Source: Rhodospirillaceae bacterium
GTDB lineage: Bacteria > Pseudomonadota > Alphaproteobacteria > Bin65
Assembly (NCBI GenBank): GCA_009840595.1
Contig: VXNK01000080.1
Coordinates: 108,280-172,279 of the forward strand
Reading direction: 5' to 3'
Length of the DNA: 64,000 bases
This document shows, one piece after another, positions 19,747 to 32,506 of this stretch. Every line of letters starts with the position of its first letter. Position 1 is the stretch's first letter. Made by a program: the position numbers and the translations under genes. Under the pieces are notes generated by a model. That model had not been told where the DNA came from. It saw only the letters and a program-made list of their open reading frames with translations, and made no database searches.

Positions 19747-21078
19747 CTACGCCAGCATGCTCAGCGGCCGCTCGACGAAGCCCTTGAAGGCCTGGAGCCA
19801 TTGCGCGCCGAGCGCGCCGTCGATGACCCGATGGTCGCAGGTCAGCGTGCAGGTCATGACCGTGGCGACCGCCATCTCGCCGTCGCGCACGACGACCTTC
19901 TGTTCGCCGGCGCCGACCGCCAGGATCGCCGCCTGGGGCGGGTTGACGATCGAGGTGAAGTGGCCGATGCCGTACATGCCGAGATTGGAGACCGAGAAGC
20001 TGCCGCCCTGGTATTCCTCGGGCTTCAGCCGGCCCTCGCGTGCCCGGCCGGCCAGCTCCTTCATCTCCCCCGCGATTTGCGCCAAGCCCTTGCGGTCGGC
20101 GTCGAACACGATGGGCGTGATCAGGCCGCCCTCATAGGCGACCGCCACCGAAATATCGACCGCGCCGAGCCGCACCGTCGCCGTCTCGGTCCAGCGGGCG
20201 TTGACCGCCGGCACCCGGCGCAGGGCGAGCGCCGCCGCCTTGATGACCATGTCGTTGACCGAGACTTTAGCCGTCCCTTCGAGCGCTTCGTTGACCTCCC
20301 GGCGCGCGGCGAGCAGCCGGTCGATCTCCATGTCGACCGAGAGGTAGATCTGCGGCACGTCGCGGTCGGCCTCGCTGAGCCGGCGGGCGATCACCTTGCG
20401 CACGGTGTTGTGCGGAATTTCGCGGTCTTCCGGACCCGCAGCGGCAACCGCCGGGCGGGCGGGCGCGGCGGCGGGAGCCGGCCCAGCGGGCGCTTCGGGG
20501 GCGGGCGCTCTTTCGGCAGGTGGGCCGGCCGCCAGGGCCTGCTCGATATCCCGCTTGACGACGCGGCCGTGGGGGCCGCTGCCGGCGATGGCGGCGAGGT
20601 CCAGCCCCGCCTGCTTCGCCATGCGCCGGGCCAGCGGGCTGGCCGCGACGCGCCCGCTTTCGCCGGCGGGTTCCCGTGCGGCCGGCGCTTCGGCAGGAGG
20701 CGGCGCGGCAACGGACGCTTCGGCGGCGGCCGGCGCGGCTGCGGTTTCGGGCGCCCGCACTTCCGGGGCCGCTTCCGGGCCCCCTCCCGGGACAGGCGCG
20801 CCGCTATCGTCCGCCGGCAGGGCGCTCGCGTCCTCGCCCTCTTCGAGCAGCCAGGCGATGACGGCGTTGACCTTCACGCCCTCGGAGCCTTCGGGCACGA
20901 CGATCCGGCCGAGCACGCCCTCGTCGACGGCCTCGACTTCCATGGTCGCCTTGTCGGTTTCGATCTCGGCGATCACGTCGCCGGGGCCGACGGCGTCGCC
21001 CTCCTGCTTGGCCCAGCGGGCGAGCGTGCCCTCCTCCATGGTCGGCGACAGGGCCGGCATCGTGACGGCGATCGGCAT
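19747..21078 (-). CDS. pdhC: Pyruvate dehydrogenase E2, dihydrolipoamide acetyltransferase
   Basis: Lipoyl domain ([17 protein letters not shown]), E3-binding domain, catalytic DHRVIDGALGAQWLQAF; start reset to 21078. Confidence 0.93.
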   Translation of the reverse strand: MPIAVTMPALSPTMEEGTLARWAKQEGDAVGPGDVIAEIETDKATMEVEAVDEGVLGRIVVPEGSEGVKVNAVIAWLLEEGEDASALPADDSGAPVPGGGPEAAPEVRAPETAAAPAAAEASVAAPPPAEAPAAREPAGESGRVAASPLARRMAKQAGLDLAAIAGSGPHGRVVKRDIEQALAAGPPAERAPAPEAPAGPAPAAAPARPAVAAAGPEDREIPHNTVRKVIARRLSEADRDVPQIYLSVDMEIDRLLAARREVNEALEGTAKVSVNDMVIKAAALALRRVPAVNARWTETATVRLGAVDISVAVAYEGGLITPIVFDADRKGLAQIAGEMKELAGRAREGRLKPEEYQGGSFSVSNLGMYGIGHFTSIVNPPQAAILAVGAGEQKVVVRDGEMAVATVMTCTLTCDHRVIDGALGAQWLQAFKGFVERPLSMLA

Positions 21079-21128
21079 ATCCGGCGCTCCCCCCGTTTCT
21101 CGTTCGGCGTTCTGCTGGCCGGCCCGGC

Positions 21129-22514
21129 TCAACCGGCGTAGCAGACGGCGCGGACCGCCTGCACGACCCGTTGCGCGTCCGGCAGCGCCAGCTTTTCCAG
21201 ATTGGCGGCATAAGGCATCGGCACATCGGCGCCGCACACCCGCGCCACCGGCGCGTCCAGATCGTCGAATGCCTGCTCCATCGCCACGGCGCACAGCTCC
21301 GCGCCGATGCCGGCGAAGGGCCAGCCCTCCTCGACCGAGACCAGCCGGTTGGTCTTCTTTACCGACGCGATGACGGTTGCGGTATCGAGCGGCCGGATCG
21401 TGCGCAGGTCGATCACTTCGGCGGCGATACCGTCCTTCTCCAGCATTTCCGCCGCTTCCAGCGCCGTCTCCATCATCAGCGAGAAGCTCGTTATCGTCAC
21501 GTCCGCCCCCTCCCGGACGACGTTCGCCCTGCCGATCGGCACGATATGCTCCGGGTCGGCCGGCGCTTCGCCGCTGCGGCCGTAGAGAATTTCGTTCTCC
21601 AGGAAGACCACCGGATCGTCGTCGCGGATCGCCGCCTTGAGCAGGCCCTTGGCGTCCGCCGCCGACCAGGGCGCGACCACCTTGAGGCCGGGGCAGTGGG
21701 CGTACCAGCTCGAATATTCCTGGCTGTGCTGGGCGGCGACCCGGGCGGCCGCGCCGTTCGGCCCGCGGAACACGATGGGCGCGGCGACCTGCCCGCCCGA
21801 CATGTAGCGCGTCTTGGCCGCCGAATTGATGATGTGGTCGATCGCCTGCATGGCGAAGTTGAAGGTCATGAACTCGACGATCGGGCGCAGCCCGGCAAAG
21901 GCCGCCCCGGTGCCGAGGCCGGCGAAGCCGTGCTCGGTGATCGGCGTGTCGATCACGCGCCCGGCGCCGAATTCGTCGAGCAGGCCCTGGCTGACCTTGT
22001 AGGCGCCCTGATACTCGGCGACCTCCTCGCCCATCAGGAACACCCGATCGTCGCGGCGCATTTCCTCCGCCATGGCGTCGCGCAACGCCTCGCGCACGGT
22101 GACTTCCTTCGTCTCGCCGGCATACGCGGCCTCGGCAGCGGGGGCCGGCGCGGCCGGTGCAGGCGCGGCCGGACTTTCCGCGGCGCCGGCGTCCGCTCCT
22201 TCATCCGCACTCCGGACGGGGGCGGCGGAGGCAGCGGCGGGGGCGGAGACGTCGATGGCCGAAGCGTCCTCGCCCTCCTCGAGCAGCCAGGCGATCACCG
22301 CGTTGACCTTCACGCCCTCGGTGCCTTCGGCGACCGCCAGCCTGCCGACGACGCCCTCGTCGACCGCCTCGACCTCCATGGTCGCCTTGTCGGTCTCGAT
22401 CTCGGCGATGACGTCGCCGGCGGAAACGCTGTCGCCCTCCTCGACCAGCCAGCGCGCCAGCGTGCCCTCCTCCATGGTCGGCGACAGGGCCGGCATCAGC
22501 ACTTCAATCGGCAT
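21129..22514 (-). CDS. pdhB: Pyruvate dehydrogenase E1 beta with N-terminal lipoyl domain
   Basis: Lipoyl domain plus transketolase-like [24 protein letters not shown]. Confidence 0.93.
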   Translation of the reverse strand: MPIEVLMPALSPTMEEGTLARWLVEEGDSVSAGDVIAEIETDKATMEVEAVDEGVVGRLAVAEGTEGVKVNAVIAWLLEEGEDASAIDVSAPAAASAAPVRSADEGADAGAAESPAAPAPAAPAPAAEAAYAGETKEVTVREALRDAMAEEMRRDDRVFLMGEEVAEYQGAYKVSQGLLDEFGAGRVIDTPITEHGFAGLGTGAAFAGLRPIVEFMTFNFAMQAIDHIINSAAKTRYMSGGQVAAPIVFRGPNGAAARVAAQHSQEYSSWYAHCPGLKVVAPWSAADAKGLLKAAIRDDDPVVFLENEILYGRSGEAPADPEHIVPIGRANVVREGADVTITSFSLMMETALEAAEMLEKDGIAAEVIDLRTIRPLDTATVIASVKKTNRLVSVEEGWPFAGIGAELCAVAMEQAFDDLDAPVARVCGADVPMPYAANLEKLALPDAQRVVQAVRAVCYAG

Positions 22515-22553
22515 GGACAGTCCCCGGAACGGTGTGCAACGGCGGGCGGCGCA

Positions 22554-23543
22554 TCATGCCGCCAGCACGTCGGTATAGAGTTCGGCGGGGTCTGGCTCCG
22601 GGCTGTTCTGGGCGAACTCCGCCGCATCGTTGACGATGGCGCGGATCTCCCGGTCGATTTCCTTGAGATCGTCTTCCGCCGCCCCGGCGGCCGCCAGCAT
22701 GGTCTTGACCCGCTCGATCGGATCGCGCTCCTCGCGCATTTTCTGGACTTCCTCGCGCGAGCGGTATTTCGCCGGGTCGGACATGGAGTGGCCGCGATAG
22801 CGGTAGGTCACCATCTCCAGGATGAAGGGGCCGCCGCCGTCGCGGGCATGGGCGACCGCCTTCTCGCCGGCTTCCCTGACCGCCAGCACGTCCATGCCGT
22901 CGACCGCCTCACCGGGGATGCCGTGGGCCGCGCCGCGCTGGTGCAGGTCGATGGTGGACGACGCGCGCTCGACCGAGGTGCCCATGCCGTACTTGTTGTT
23001 CTCGATGACGTAGACCACCGGCAGGTCCCACAGTTCGGCCATGTTGAAGCTCTCGTAGACCTGGCCCTGGTTGGTCGCGCCGTCGCCGAAATAGGTCAGG
23101 CAGACGCCGCCGTCGCCGGAATATTTGTGCGCGAAGGCGATGCCGGTGCCGAGCGGCACCTGGGCGCCGACGATGCCGTGGCCGCCGTAGAAGCGCTCCT
23201 CCAGGCTGAACATGTGCATGGAGCCGCCCTTGCCCCTGGAATAGCCGCCGACCCGCCCGGTCAGCTCCGCCATCACGCCCTTCGGGTCCATGCCGCAGGC
23301 CAGCATATGGCCGTGGTCGCGATAGGCGGTGATGACCGAATCGCCGTCGCGGATCGCCGCCTGCATCCCGGTCACGACCGCTTCCTGGCCGATATAGAGA
23401 TGGCAGAAGCCGCCGATCAGGCCCATGCCGTAGAGCTGGCCCGCCTTCTCCTCGAAGCGGCGGATGAGCAACATGTCGCGATAGTAGGACAGCAGGTCGT
23501 CCCGGGCGGCGGACCCGGTTTCCGCGGCGGCGTCGCTGGGCAC
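22554..23543 (-). CDS. pdhA: Pyruvate dehydrogenase E1 alpha
   Basis: YRDMLLIRRFEEKAGQLYGMGLIGGFCHLYIGQEAV; GDGATNQGQVYESFNMA. Confidence 0.94.
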   Translation of the reverse strand: MPSDAAAETGSAARDDLLSYYRDMLLIRRFEEKAGQLYGMGLIGGFCHLYIGQEAVVTGMQAAIRDGDSVITAYRDHGHMLACGMDPKGVMAELTGRVGGYSRGKGGSMHMFSLEERFYGGHGIVGAQVPLGTGIAFAHKYSGDGGVCLTYFGDGATNQGQVYESFNMAELWDLPVVYVIENNKYGMGTSVERASSTIDLHQRGAAHGIPGEAVDGMDVLAVREAGEKAVAHARDGGGPFILEMVTYRYRGHSMSDPAKYRSREEVQKMREERDPIERVKTMLAAAGAAEDDLKEIDREIRAIVNDAAEFAQNSPEPDPAELYTDVLAA

Positions 23544-23720
23544 GGTTCACCTCGACAGACTGGTTGCGCGAATCGCCGGAAGGCAAGGCACGCCGCATTG
23601 ATGGATCGAACGCCGCCGCGCGACAAGGCAAAAAATCGGCGCGCCGGGCCGGCGGGCGCGCCGGCCGGCGGCCGGAAACCTGCCTGTGTCCGGGCCGCAG
23701 CGTCATTGACGCGAATCAAC

Positions 23721-24050
23721 CTATTTTTCGGGCAGCGGCGTGCGGTAGCGGATGACGATTTCGTCGGGCCGGCCGAGAAAGAGCTGCTGGCGCATCGCCT
23801 CGTCCAGCATGTCGGGATCGGGATCGGGCCCGTTCAGCAGGCTCGCCTTGTGCACGAGCCAACCGTGCTGCGCCTTGAGCGCAGCCCGCTCCCGCGTCAG
23901 CGCGTCCAGCCGCTCCGACAGGCCGATCCAGGCCTCCAGGCCGCGGTCGCCGTGGAGCGTGTGATAGCCGAGATAGCCCAAGGACAGGAGCGCGATGAAC
24001 GGCAGGACGAGCGCCCGCAACTTGTTCTGCAGGATGCGCAGGAGGAACAT
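23721..24050 (-). CDS. FtsB/DivIC-type septum formation initiator
   Basis: N-terminal TM, coiled coil ERLDALTRERAALKAQ; syntenic with pdh/eno in alphaproteobacteria. Confidence 0.8.
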   Translation of the reverse strand: MFLLRILQNKLRALVLPFIALLSLGYLGYHTLHGDRGLEAWIGLSERLDALTRERAALKAQHGWLVHKASLLNGPDPDPDMLDEAMRQQLFLGRPDEIVIRYRTPLPEK

Positions 24051-24169
24051 GGCGCGACCGAATCACTTTGCGAAACGCAAGTCAATATAAATATTCGTTG
24101 ACTCCCGGCAAGTTACTCCGGTTCGTTTCGGCAATACTTGAGAACGAATCCTTCGGAACGACTCAAGAG

Positions 24170-24222
24170 CGGGGTCCTTCGGGACGGGGCGTTGAGGAGG
24201 CGCCCCTCGACTTCGCTCGGGA
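24170..24222. repeat. REP-like GC-rich palindromic intergenic repeat
   Basis: GTCC-TTCG-GGAC hairpin followed by GGGGCG-TTGAGGAGG-CGCCCC and CTCGACTTCGCTCGGGACAGG. Confidence 0.4.
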
Positions 24223-24227
24223 CAGGC

Positions 24228-27239
<3,012 letters not shown>

Positions 27240-27247
27240 CTATTCGA

Positions 27248-27670
27248 ATGTCGCTCAACCCCTATCTCTTCTTCGACGGCAACTGCCGCGAGGCCTTCGA
27301 CTTCTACCGCTCGGTGTTCGGCGGCGAGTTCTCGGTGCTCCAGACGTTCGGGGACGGTCCGCCGGACATGGGCGTGCCGGATGCGGAGAAGGACCGGATC
27401 ATGCACGTCTCCCTGCCGATCGGACCCGCCGTCCTGATGGGCAGCGACAGCTGCTCGGCCTTCGGACCGCCGCCCGCGGCGGGCGACAATTTCGCCATCT
27501 CTCTGACCGGGGAGAGCCGCGAACACTGCGACCGGATTTTCGCCGCGCTGTCGGCGGGCGGCGCGGTCAGGATGCCGATGCAGGAGACCTTCTGGGGCTC
27601 CTATTTCGGCAACTGGACCGACCGCTTCGGTATCGGCTGGATGATCAGCTTCGATCCGCCGAAGGACTAG
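27248..27670 (+). CDS. VOC family / PhnB-like protein
   Basis: NPYLFFDGNCREAFDFYRSVFGGEFSVLQTFGDGP...; QETFWGSYFGNWTDRFGIGWMISF. Confidence 0.9.
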   Translation: MSLNPYLFFDGNCREAFDFYRSVFGGEFSVLQTFGDGPPDMGVPDAEKDRIMHVSLPIGPAVLMGSDSCSAFGPPPAAGDNFAISLTGESREHCDRIFAALSAGGAVRMPMQETFWGSYFGNWTDRFGIGWMISFDPPKD

Positions 27671-27694
27671 GGAGCCGGCCGGCGGCCGCCCGGC

Positions 27695-28750
27695 CTAGCG
27701 CGCGCCGGCCAGCCGCACGATCGAGGCGGACCAGTCGAGCAGGTCCATGAGCCGGGCCACATAATGGTCGCGGGCGCCGAAGCCGGCGTCCGATTCGCCG
27801 GCGAGGTTGGCCTCCAGCACGTCCAGCAGCCGGTTCAGCCGCCGTTCGTGCAGGCCAAGCGACCGCTGCACCGGATCGGCGACCACCCCGGCAAAGGCCG
27901 TCAGCATGGCGAGCGGCACGAGCATCCCGGCGAACACGCCGGCGTAGAGCAGCGGTGAGACCTTGACCGAGACCAGGCTGTAATACAGCCCGCCCAGCCA
28001 GGGCCCGGCAAAGAAACTCCCGACCGCGGCGGAATGGGCGATCGAACCGGCGACGACACCGGAGAGCGCCGCCGCCCCCGGCGTGAATTTCTGGGCCGCG
28101 ATATAGCCCGCGCCGGCGGCGAACAGCGAGGCCGTGATATCCGCCGCCGCGGCGCGGCTGCCGAGATAGTCCTGCATCGCGGCGTGGACCCGGTCGCGAA
28201 AGGCCCGGTCTCCGGCCCGGTCGCCGACGATCTTCAGCATGCGGTCGAAATGCGCGGCGAGCCGCGGATCGGAGAGCGCTTCCTCGACCAGTCGGTCCCG
28301 GTCGGTGCGGCGGTCGCCCCCGTCGGACGTCTGGTCCAGCGGCAGTTCCAGAAAGTCCGTGTGCAGCCGCCATTCCAGCTCGCGCGCGACCTGGGTCTTC
28401 CAGAACAGGTTGCGACCCGGCAGCCGGTCCGCCGCCTCGCGTGCACCCGCCGCACGCAATCCGGCGGCGCCGACGCCGCGCGCCGCCGTCGCGACGCCGG
28501 CCATGACGTTGTACGACGCACGCACGAGGTCGAGGCCGAGTGCGCGGCGGTGCAGCTCGAGCGAGCCGCGCAGGCCGAAATTCCGGTCGACGAAGGCCGG
28601 TATCCGCGCGCGCCGCCCGGCGATGTAGCGGCGCACGGCATCGCCGAAGATCGCCTCGACGGCCTGCCGGTCCAGCGGCGGCAGCGCGATCTCCGTGCCG
28701 GGCGCGTCCTGCGGAGGCGGCGGCGCGGACAATGGGGGCGGTTCGCTCAT
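27695..28750 (-). CDS. Hypothetical membrane protein (possibly DUF6635 family)
   Basis: RDRVHAAMQDYLGSRAAAADITASLFAAGAGYIAAQKFTPGAAALSG with predicted hydrophobic segments. Confidence 0.65.
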   Translation of the reverse strand: MSEPPPLSAPPPPQDAPGTEIALPPLDRQAVEAIFGDAVRRYIAGRRARIPAFVDRNFGLRGSLELHRRALGLDLVRASYNVMAGVATAARGVGAAGLRAAGAREAADRLPGRNLFWKTQVARELEWRLHTDFLELPLDQTSDGGDRRTDRDRLVEEALSDPRLAAHFDRMLKIVGDRAGDRAFRDRVHAAMQDYLGSRAAAADITASLFAAGAGYIAAQKFTPGAAALSGVVAGSIAHSAAVGSFFAGPWLGGLYYSLVSVKVSPLLYAGVFAGMLVPLAMLTAFAGVVADPVQRSLGLHERRLNRLLDVLEANLAGESDAGFGARDHYVARLMDLLDWSASIVRLAGAR

Positions 28751-28868
28751 CCCCGGTCATGTGGGGAGGGAAGCGGCGGCGTCAAAGGGTACGGCGGCGG
28801 AAAACCGGCGCGGCCGGGCCGTCGCCGCGTCATGTCAGCCGGCCGGTGGGGCGTTGATTTGATATAAA

Positions 28869-28883
28869 TGTTATAATATAACA
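28869..28883. promoter_or_regulatory. Zur/Fur-type operator (TGTTATA-A-TATAACA)
   Basis: 15-bp palindrome in an AT-rich patch upstream of the Zn/Mn ABC operon; resembles alphaproteobacterial Zur boxes. Confidence 0.65.
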
Positions 28884-29017
28884 AACCTGCGATCTTTCGA
28901 CGGCAGGAAAAATCCCATGCGCAGGCGCGGACAACGAATTCGGACTGAGGGAATGCTGGCTGGGGCGCCTGCCGCCTTGCGGGGCCGCGGCGCGCCGATG
29001 CCGGCCGGGGAACGGCC

Positions 29018-29164
29018 ATGACGGCGCGGTCCGTAACCCGGTTTCGCCTCCTTGCGGCCGGCGTCGGCCTGCGGCTGGCCGGCGCGGCGCTCGCGGCGGC
29101 CGTTCTCTGGGCCGGCTTTTTCTGGGCAACGTCCACGCCCGGCGGATCATGGGGCGGATCATGA
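29018..29164 (+). CDS. Unannotated 48-aa small membrane protein upstream of the ABC ATPase
   Basis: MTARSVTRFRLLAAGVGLRLAGAALAAAVLWAGFFWATSTPGGSWGGS*; stop overlaps the ATG of the next gene (ATGA at 29161). Confidence 0.5.
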   Translation: MTARSVTRFRLLAAGVGLRLAGAALAAAVLWAGFFWATSTPGGSWGGS

Positions 29165-29904
29165 ACCACGCCCTTTCGTTCCGGAACCTGACCCTCGGCT
29201 ACGACCGGCATCCGGCCGTGTACCGGCTCGACGGCGAGATCGCCGCGGGCAGCCTGACCGCCATCGTCGGACCGAACGGGGCCGGCAAATCCACGATGCT
29301 GAAGGGGGTGACCGGCACGCTCCGGCCGCTCGAAGGCCGGATCGCCTTCGGCGGGATCGCGCGCAGCGAGATCGCCTATCTGCCGCAGCAATCCGACGTC
29401 GACCGGTCGTTCCCGATCGCGGTCGCCGACCTCGTGGCGATGGGCCTCTGGCGGGAGATCGGCGGCTTTGGGGGCTTGCGGGCCGGTCACCGCGCCCGCG
29501 TCGCCGATGCGATTTCCGCAGTCGGCCTCGAAGGGTTCGAGACGCGGCCGATCGGGTCGCTGTCGGGCGGGCAGATCCAGCGCGCGCTCTTTGCCCGCCT
29601 GCTGCTGCAGGACGCCCGGCTCGTTCTGCTCGACGAGCCGTTCACCGCAGTCGATGCGAAAACGGTGGCGGACCTGATCGGCGTGGTGCGGCGCTGGCAC
29701 GGCGAAGGCCGCACGGTGCTCGCCGTCCTGCACGACGTCGACACGGTGCGGGCGCACTTCCCCCGCACGCTGATGCTGGCGCGTGAACTCGTTGCCCACG
29801 GACCCACGGCGCAGGTCCTGACGGCCGAAAACCAGTTCCGCGCGCGCCAGATGTGCGAGGCTTGCGCCGGCCCGCCGCATATATGCGGGCGAGACGCCGC
29901 ATGA
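29161..29904 (+). CDS. Zn/Mn-type ABC transporter ATP-binding protein (ZnuC-like)
   Basis: Walker A GPNGAGKST, signature LSGGQIQRALFARLL, LVLLDEPFTAVD. Confidence 0.93.
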   Translation: MNHALSFRNLTLGYDRHPAVYRLDGEIAAGSLTAIVGPNGAGKSTMLKGVTGTLRPLEGRIAFGGIARSEIAYLPQQSDVDRSFPIAVADLVAMGLWREIGGFGGLRAGHRARVADAISAVGLEGFETRPIGSLSGGQIQRALFARLLLQDARLVLLDEPFTAVDAKTVADLIGVVRRWHGEGRTVLAVLHDVDTVRAHFPRTLMLARELVAHGPTAQVLTAENQFRARQMCEACAGPPHICGRDAA

Positions 29905-30770
29905 TGTGGGAGCTCCTCGTCCAGCCCTTCGCCGATTTCGGCTTCATGCGGCGCGCGCTGATGGGCTGCATCGCGGTCTCGGTCGGCGCGACGCCGGTCG
30001 GGGTGTTCCTGATGCTGCGCCGCATGAGCCTGACCGGCGACGCGATGGCCTGTGCGATTCTGCCGGGTGCGGCGGTCGGCTATCTCGTCGCGGGCCTTTC
30101 GCTCGGGGCGATGACGATCGGCGGGCTGATCGCAGGCATGGCGGTGGCGCTCCTCGCCGGCTTCGTGACCCGCGTCACGGCGCTGCGCGAGGACGCGAGC
30201 CTGGCGGCCTTCTACCTGATCTCGCTGGCGGTGGGCGTGCTGATCGTGTCGACCCGGGGCAGCAATATCGACCTGATGCATGTGCTCTTCGGGACCGTAC
30301 TGGCGCTCGACGACGCCGCGCTGGTCCTTCTGTGCTCCATCGCGAGCCTCTCGATCCTGACGCTGGCAGCCCTATTCCGGCCGCTCGTCCTCGAATGCGC
30401 GGACCCGCAGTTCCTGCGCTCGGTGAGCGGGCTCAGCGCCGCGACGCATTTCACGTTTCTCGCCCTTGTCGTGCTGAACCTGGTGGGCGGCTTTCACGCG
30501 CTCGGCACGCTCATGGCCGTCGGCATCATGATCCTTCCCGCCGCCGCTGCGCGCTTCTGGGCCGTCGGCATCGGCGCGCTGATCGCCGTCGCCGCCTCGG
30601 TTGCGCTGCTCTCGAGCCTGACCGGCCTTCTTCTTTCCTACCATTTCAGCCTGCCGTCCGGGCCGGCGATCATTCTCGTCGCGGGTGTCGCCTACGCGCT
30701 GTCGCTGGTCTTCGGACCGGTGGGCGGGCTCGCCGCGCGGGCCTTCCCGCGCCGCTATCTCGAAGCCTGA
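29901..30770 (+). CDS. Zn/Mn-type ABC transporter permease (ZnuB-like)
   Basis: MMWELLVQPFADFGFMRRALMGCIAVSVGATPVGVFLMLRRMSLTGDA. Confidence 0.92.
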   Translation: MMWELLVQPFADFGFMRRALMGCIAVSVGATPVGVFLMLRRMSLTGDAMACAILPGAAVGYLVAGLSLGAMTIGGLIAGMAVALLAGFVTRVTALREDASLAAFYLISLAVGVLIVSTRGSNIDLMHVLFGTVLALDDAALVLLCSIASLSILTLAALFRPLVLECADPQFLRSVSGLSAATHFTFLALVVLNLVGGFHALGTLMAVGIMILPAAAARFWAVGIGALIAVAASVALLSSLTGLLLSYHFSLPSGPAIILVAGVAYALSLVFGPVGGLAARAFPRRYLEA

Positions 30771-30781
30771 ACGGAGTTCCG

Positions 30782-31795
30782 ATGCCCGCCCGCAGAGCGC
30801 TTCCGATATCCGCCGCCGCCGTCCTCGCCCTGGGGTTCGCCCTGGGGTTCGCCCTGTCATTCGCCGTGCCGCTCGCCGCTCCGGCCGCCGCACAGACCGG
30901 CAAACCGATCCCGGTGGTCGCCACCTTCTCGATCCTCGGCGACATGGTGAAGCGCATCGGCGGCAAGCACGTCGCCGTCACGACGCTGGTCGGCCCCGAC
31001 GGGGATACCCATGTCTACCGGCCGACCCCGGCCGACGCGCGGGCGGTCAGCGAAGCGAGGATCCTCGTCGTCAACGGGCTGCAGTTCGAAGGCTGGCTGG
31101 ACCGCCTGATCGACGCTTCGGACTTCCGCGGGGTCCGGGTGGTGGCGACCGACGGCATCGAGCCGATCGCTTTCGAGGACGGCGGCCACGACGATCACGC
31201 CGGGCACGCCGGGCACGCCGGACACGCCGGGCACGCCGGACACGGCCACCACGGCCACGACCACGGCGCCTTCGACCCCCATGCCTGGCAGAGCGTCCGC
31301 AACGCAACGGTGTACGCGCACAACATCGCCGCGGCGCTGGCCAGGGCCGCTCCGGCGAAGGCCGCCGCGTTCTCCCGCAATCGCGCGGCCTATCTGGACG
31401 AACTCGAGGCCCTCGACGCGGAAATCGACAGGATCGTGGCCAGGCTGCCCGCAGGGCGCCGGACCGTCGTCACCTCCCACGACGCGTTCCAGTATTTCGG
31501 CCGCCGATACGGGCTGACCTTCATCGCGCCGCAGGGGCTCAGCACCGAGTCGGAGGCGTCGGCGAAGGGTGTCGCCCGCCTGGTCCGGCAGATCCGCGCA
31601 GAGGGCATCCGCGCCGTCTTCGTCGAAAACATCACCGATCCGCGGCTCCTGACGCGTATCGCGGAGGAGACGGGCGCGAGGATCGGCGGCACGCTCTATC
31701 CCGGCGCCCTGTCCGGCCCGGACGGCCCGGCGCCGACCTATCTCGACATGATGCGCCACAACGCGACGACCATCGCACGGGCGCTGGCGCCCTGA
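30782..31795 (+). CDS. Zn/Mn-type ABC transporter substrate-binding protein (ZnuA-like) with His-rich loop
   Basis: Signal peptide; VVATFSILGDMVKRIGG; HDDHAGHAGHAGHAGHAGHGHHGHDHGAFDPHAW. Confidence 0.93.
   Translation: MPARRALPISAAAVLALGFALGFALSFAVPLAAPAAAQTGKPIPVVATFSILGDMVKRIGGKHVAVTTLVGPDGDTHVYRPTPADARAVSEARILVVNGLQFEGWLDRLIDASDFRGVRVVATDGIEPIAFEDGGHDDHAGHAGHAGHAGHAGHGHHGHDHGAFDPHAWQSVRNATVYAHNIAAALARAAPAKAAAFSRNRAAYLDELEALDAEIDRIVARLPAGRRTVVTSHDAFQYFGRRYGLTFIAPQGLSTESEASAKGVARLVRQIRAEGIRAVFVENITDPRLLTRIAEETGARIGGTLYPGALSGPDGPAPTYLDMMRHNATTIARALAP
31196..31240 (+). repeat. 9-bp tandem repeat CACGCCGG[G/A] x5 encoding (HAG)n
   Basis: Five consecutive units inside the znuA-like gene. Confidence 0.9.
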
Positions 31796-31885
31796 GCCGG
31801 CCGACGGCCATCGTGCCGGGGCGCGCAAGGTTGGAGCCGAAGGCGCGCCGTGGCCCGGGATATCCGGGAAACCGGCCTTTGCCTG

Positions 31886-31912
31886 TGTCATGAAATGTCA
31901 TGATTTGTCATG
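31886..31912. repeat. Phased heptamer array C (TGTCATG x3, 10-bp period)
   Basis: TGTCATGAAATGTCATGATTTGTCATG; heptamers at 31886, 31896, 31906. Confidence 0.75.
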
Positions 31913-31931
31913 ATCCTGCATTTCCACTCTT

Positions 31932-32036
31932 CTTGTCGCCCCGGACCCCGATCCGGGGCCCAGGGCCGACCCGAAAGGTGTTAGCCCGTGGCTCCTAGAC
32001 CCCGGATCTCCGCTGCGCTCCGTCCGGGGTGGCAAA
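31932..32036. repeat. REP-like GC-rich palindromic repeat
   Basis: TTGTCGCCCCGGACCCCGATCCGGGGCCCAGGG ... CCCCGGATCTCCGCTGCGCTCCGTCCGGGG; related to the element at 39639-39814. Confidence 0.55.
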
Positions 32037-32061
32037 GGGGAGTGGCGGTGAGTCCGGGACG

Positions 32062-32088
32062 TGTCATGAAATGTCATGATTTGTCATG
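32062..32088. repeat. Phased heptamer array D (TGTCATG x3, 10-bp period)
   Basis: Identical 27-mer TGTCATGAAATGTCATGATTTGTCATG to array C. Confidence 0.75.
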
Positions 32089-32405
32089 TTCCGTGGCGGT
32101 ATCCTCCTCCGTTGCGCATGAGCGGCCGGGCCTCAGGGCAGAAACAGACCGGTCTGTTTTCCGTGTTTTTTTCGCCGCCGGCCCGCTTTTTCCGGCGCCG
32201 AATCCGCAGAAATCCGCCATTTCCGCTCCGGAGGCCTTGAGGAAAAAATACATAATATGCATAATTTCCCAGATTGTCGGCGCCGGACGGCCGCGCAGCG
32301 GCGGCGGCGCGGCCCCAACGCCGGAAAGGCGGCTGCCGGCAGGCGTCATGAATTGTCACGGTCCGCCCCGCCCCCGATCCGGTCCTGCCGGCTGAAAGCA
32401 CATTT

Positions 32406-32420
32406 GTTCATATAATGTTC
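32406..32420 (+). promoter_or_regulatory. SOS-box-like site GTTC-N7-GTTC
   Basis: GTTCATATAATGTTC, 87 bp upstream of the ATG at 32507. Confidence 0.65.
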
Positions 32421-32506
32421 CAAGCAGGCCTGTCAAGCGGATTCTCCGCGCCGGCCCGTCGTTTCACCGATTGACCGCACCGGCCCGCCGGGGCTATCGT
32501 CACGGC

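Noticed and set aside
19021-24101. Large plus-strand ORFs across the pdh genes
   Set aside because: Antisense to recognisable pdhA/B/C; biased composition.
31886-32088. TGTCATG arrays as CRISPR
   Set aside because: 10-bp period, 3-nt gaps, no unique spacers, no cas genes.
31988-32401. ORFs 31988-32395 (+) and 32084-32401 (-)
   Set aside because: Overlapping in both strands across REP, heptamer and AT-rich patches; no coding signature.
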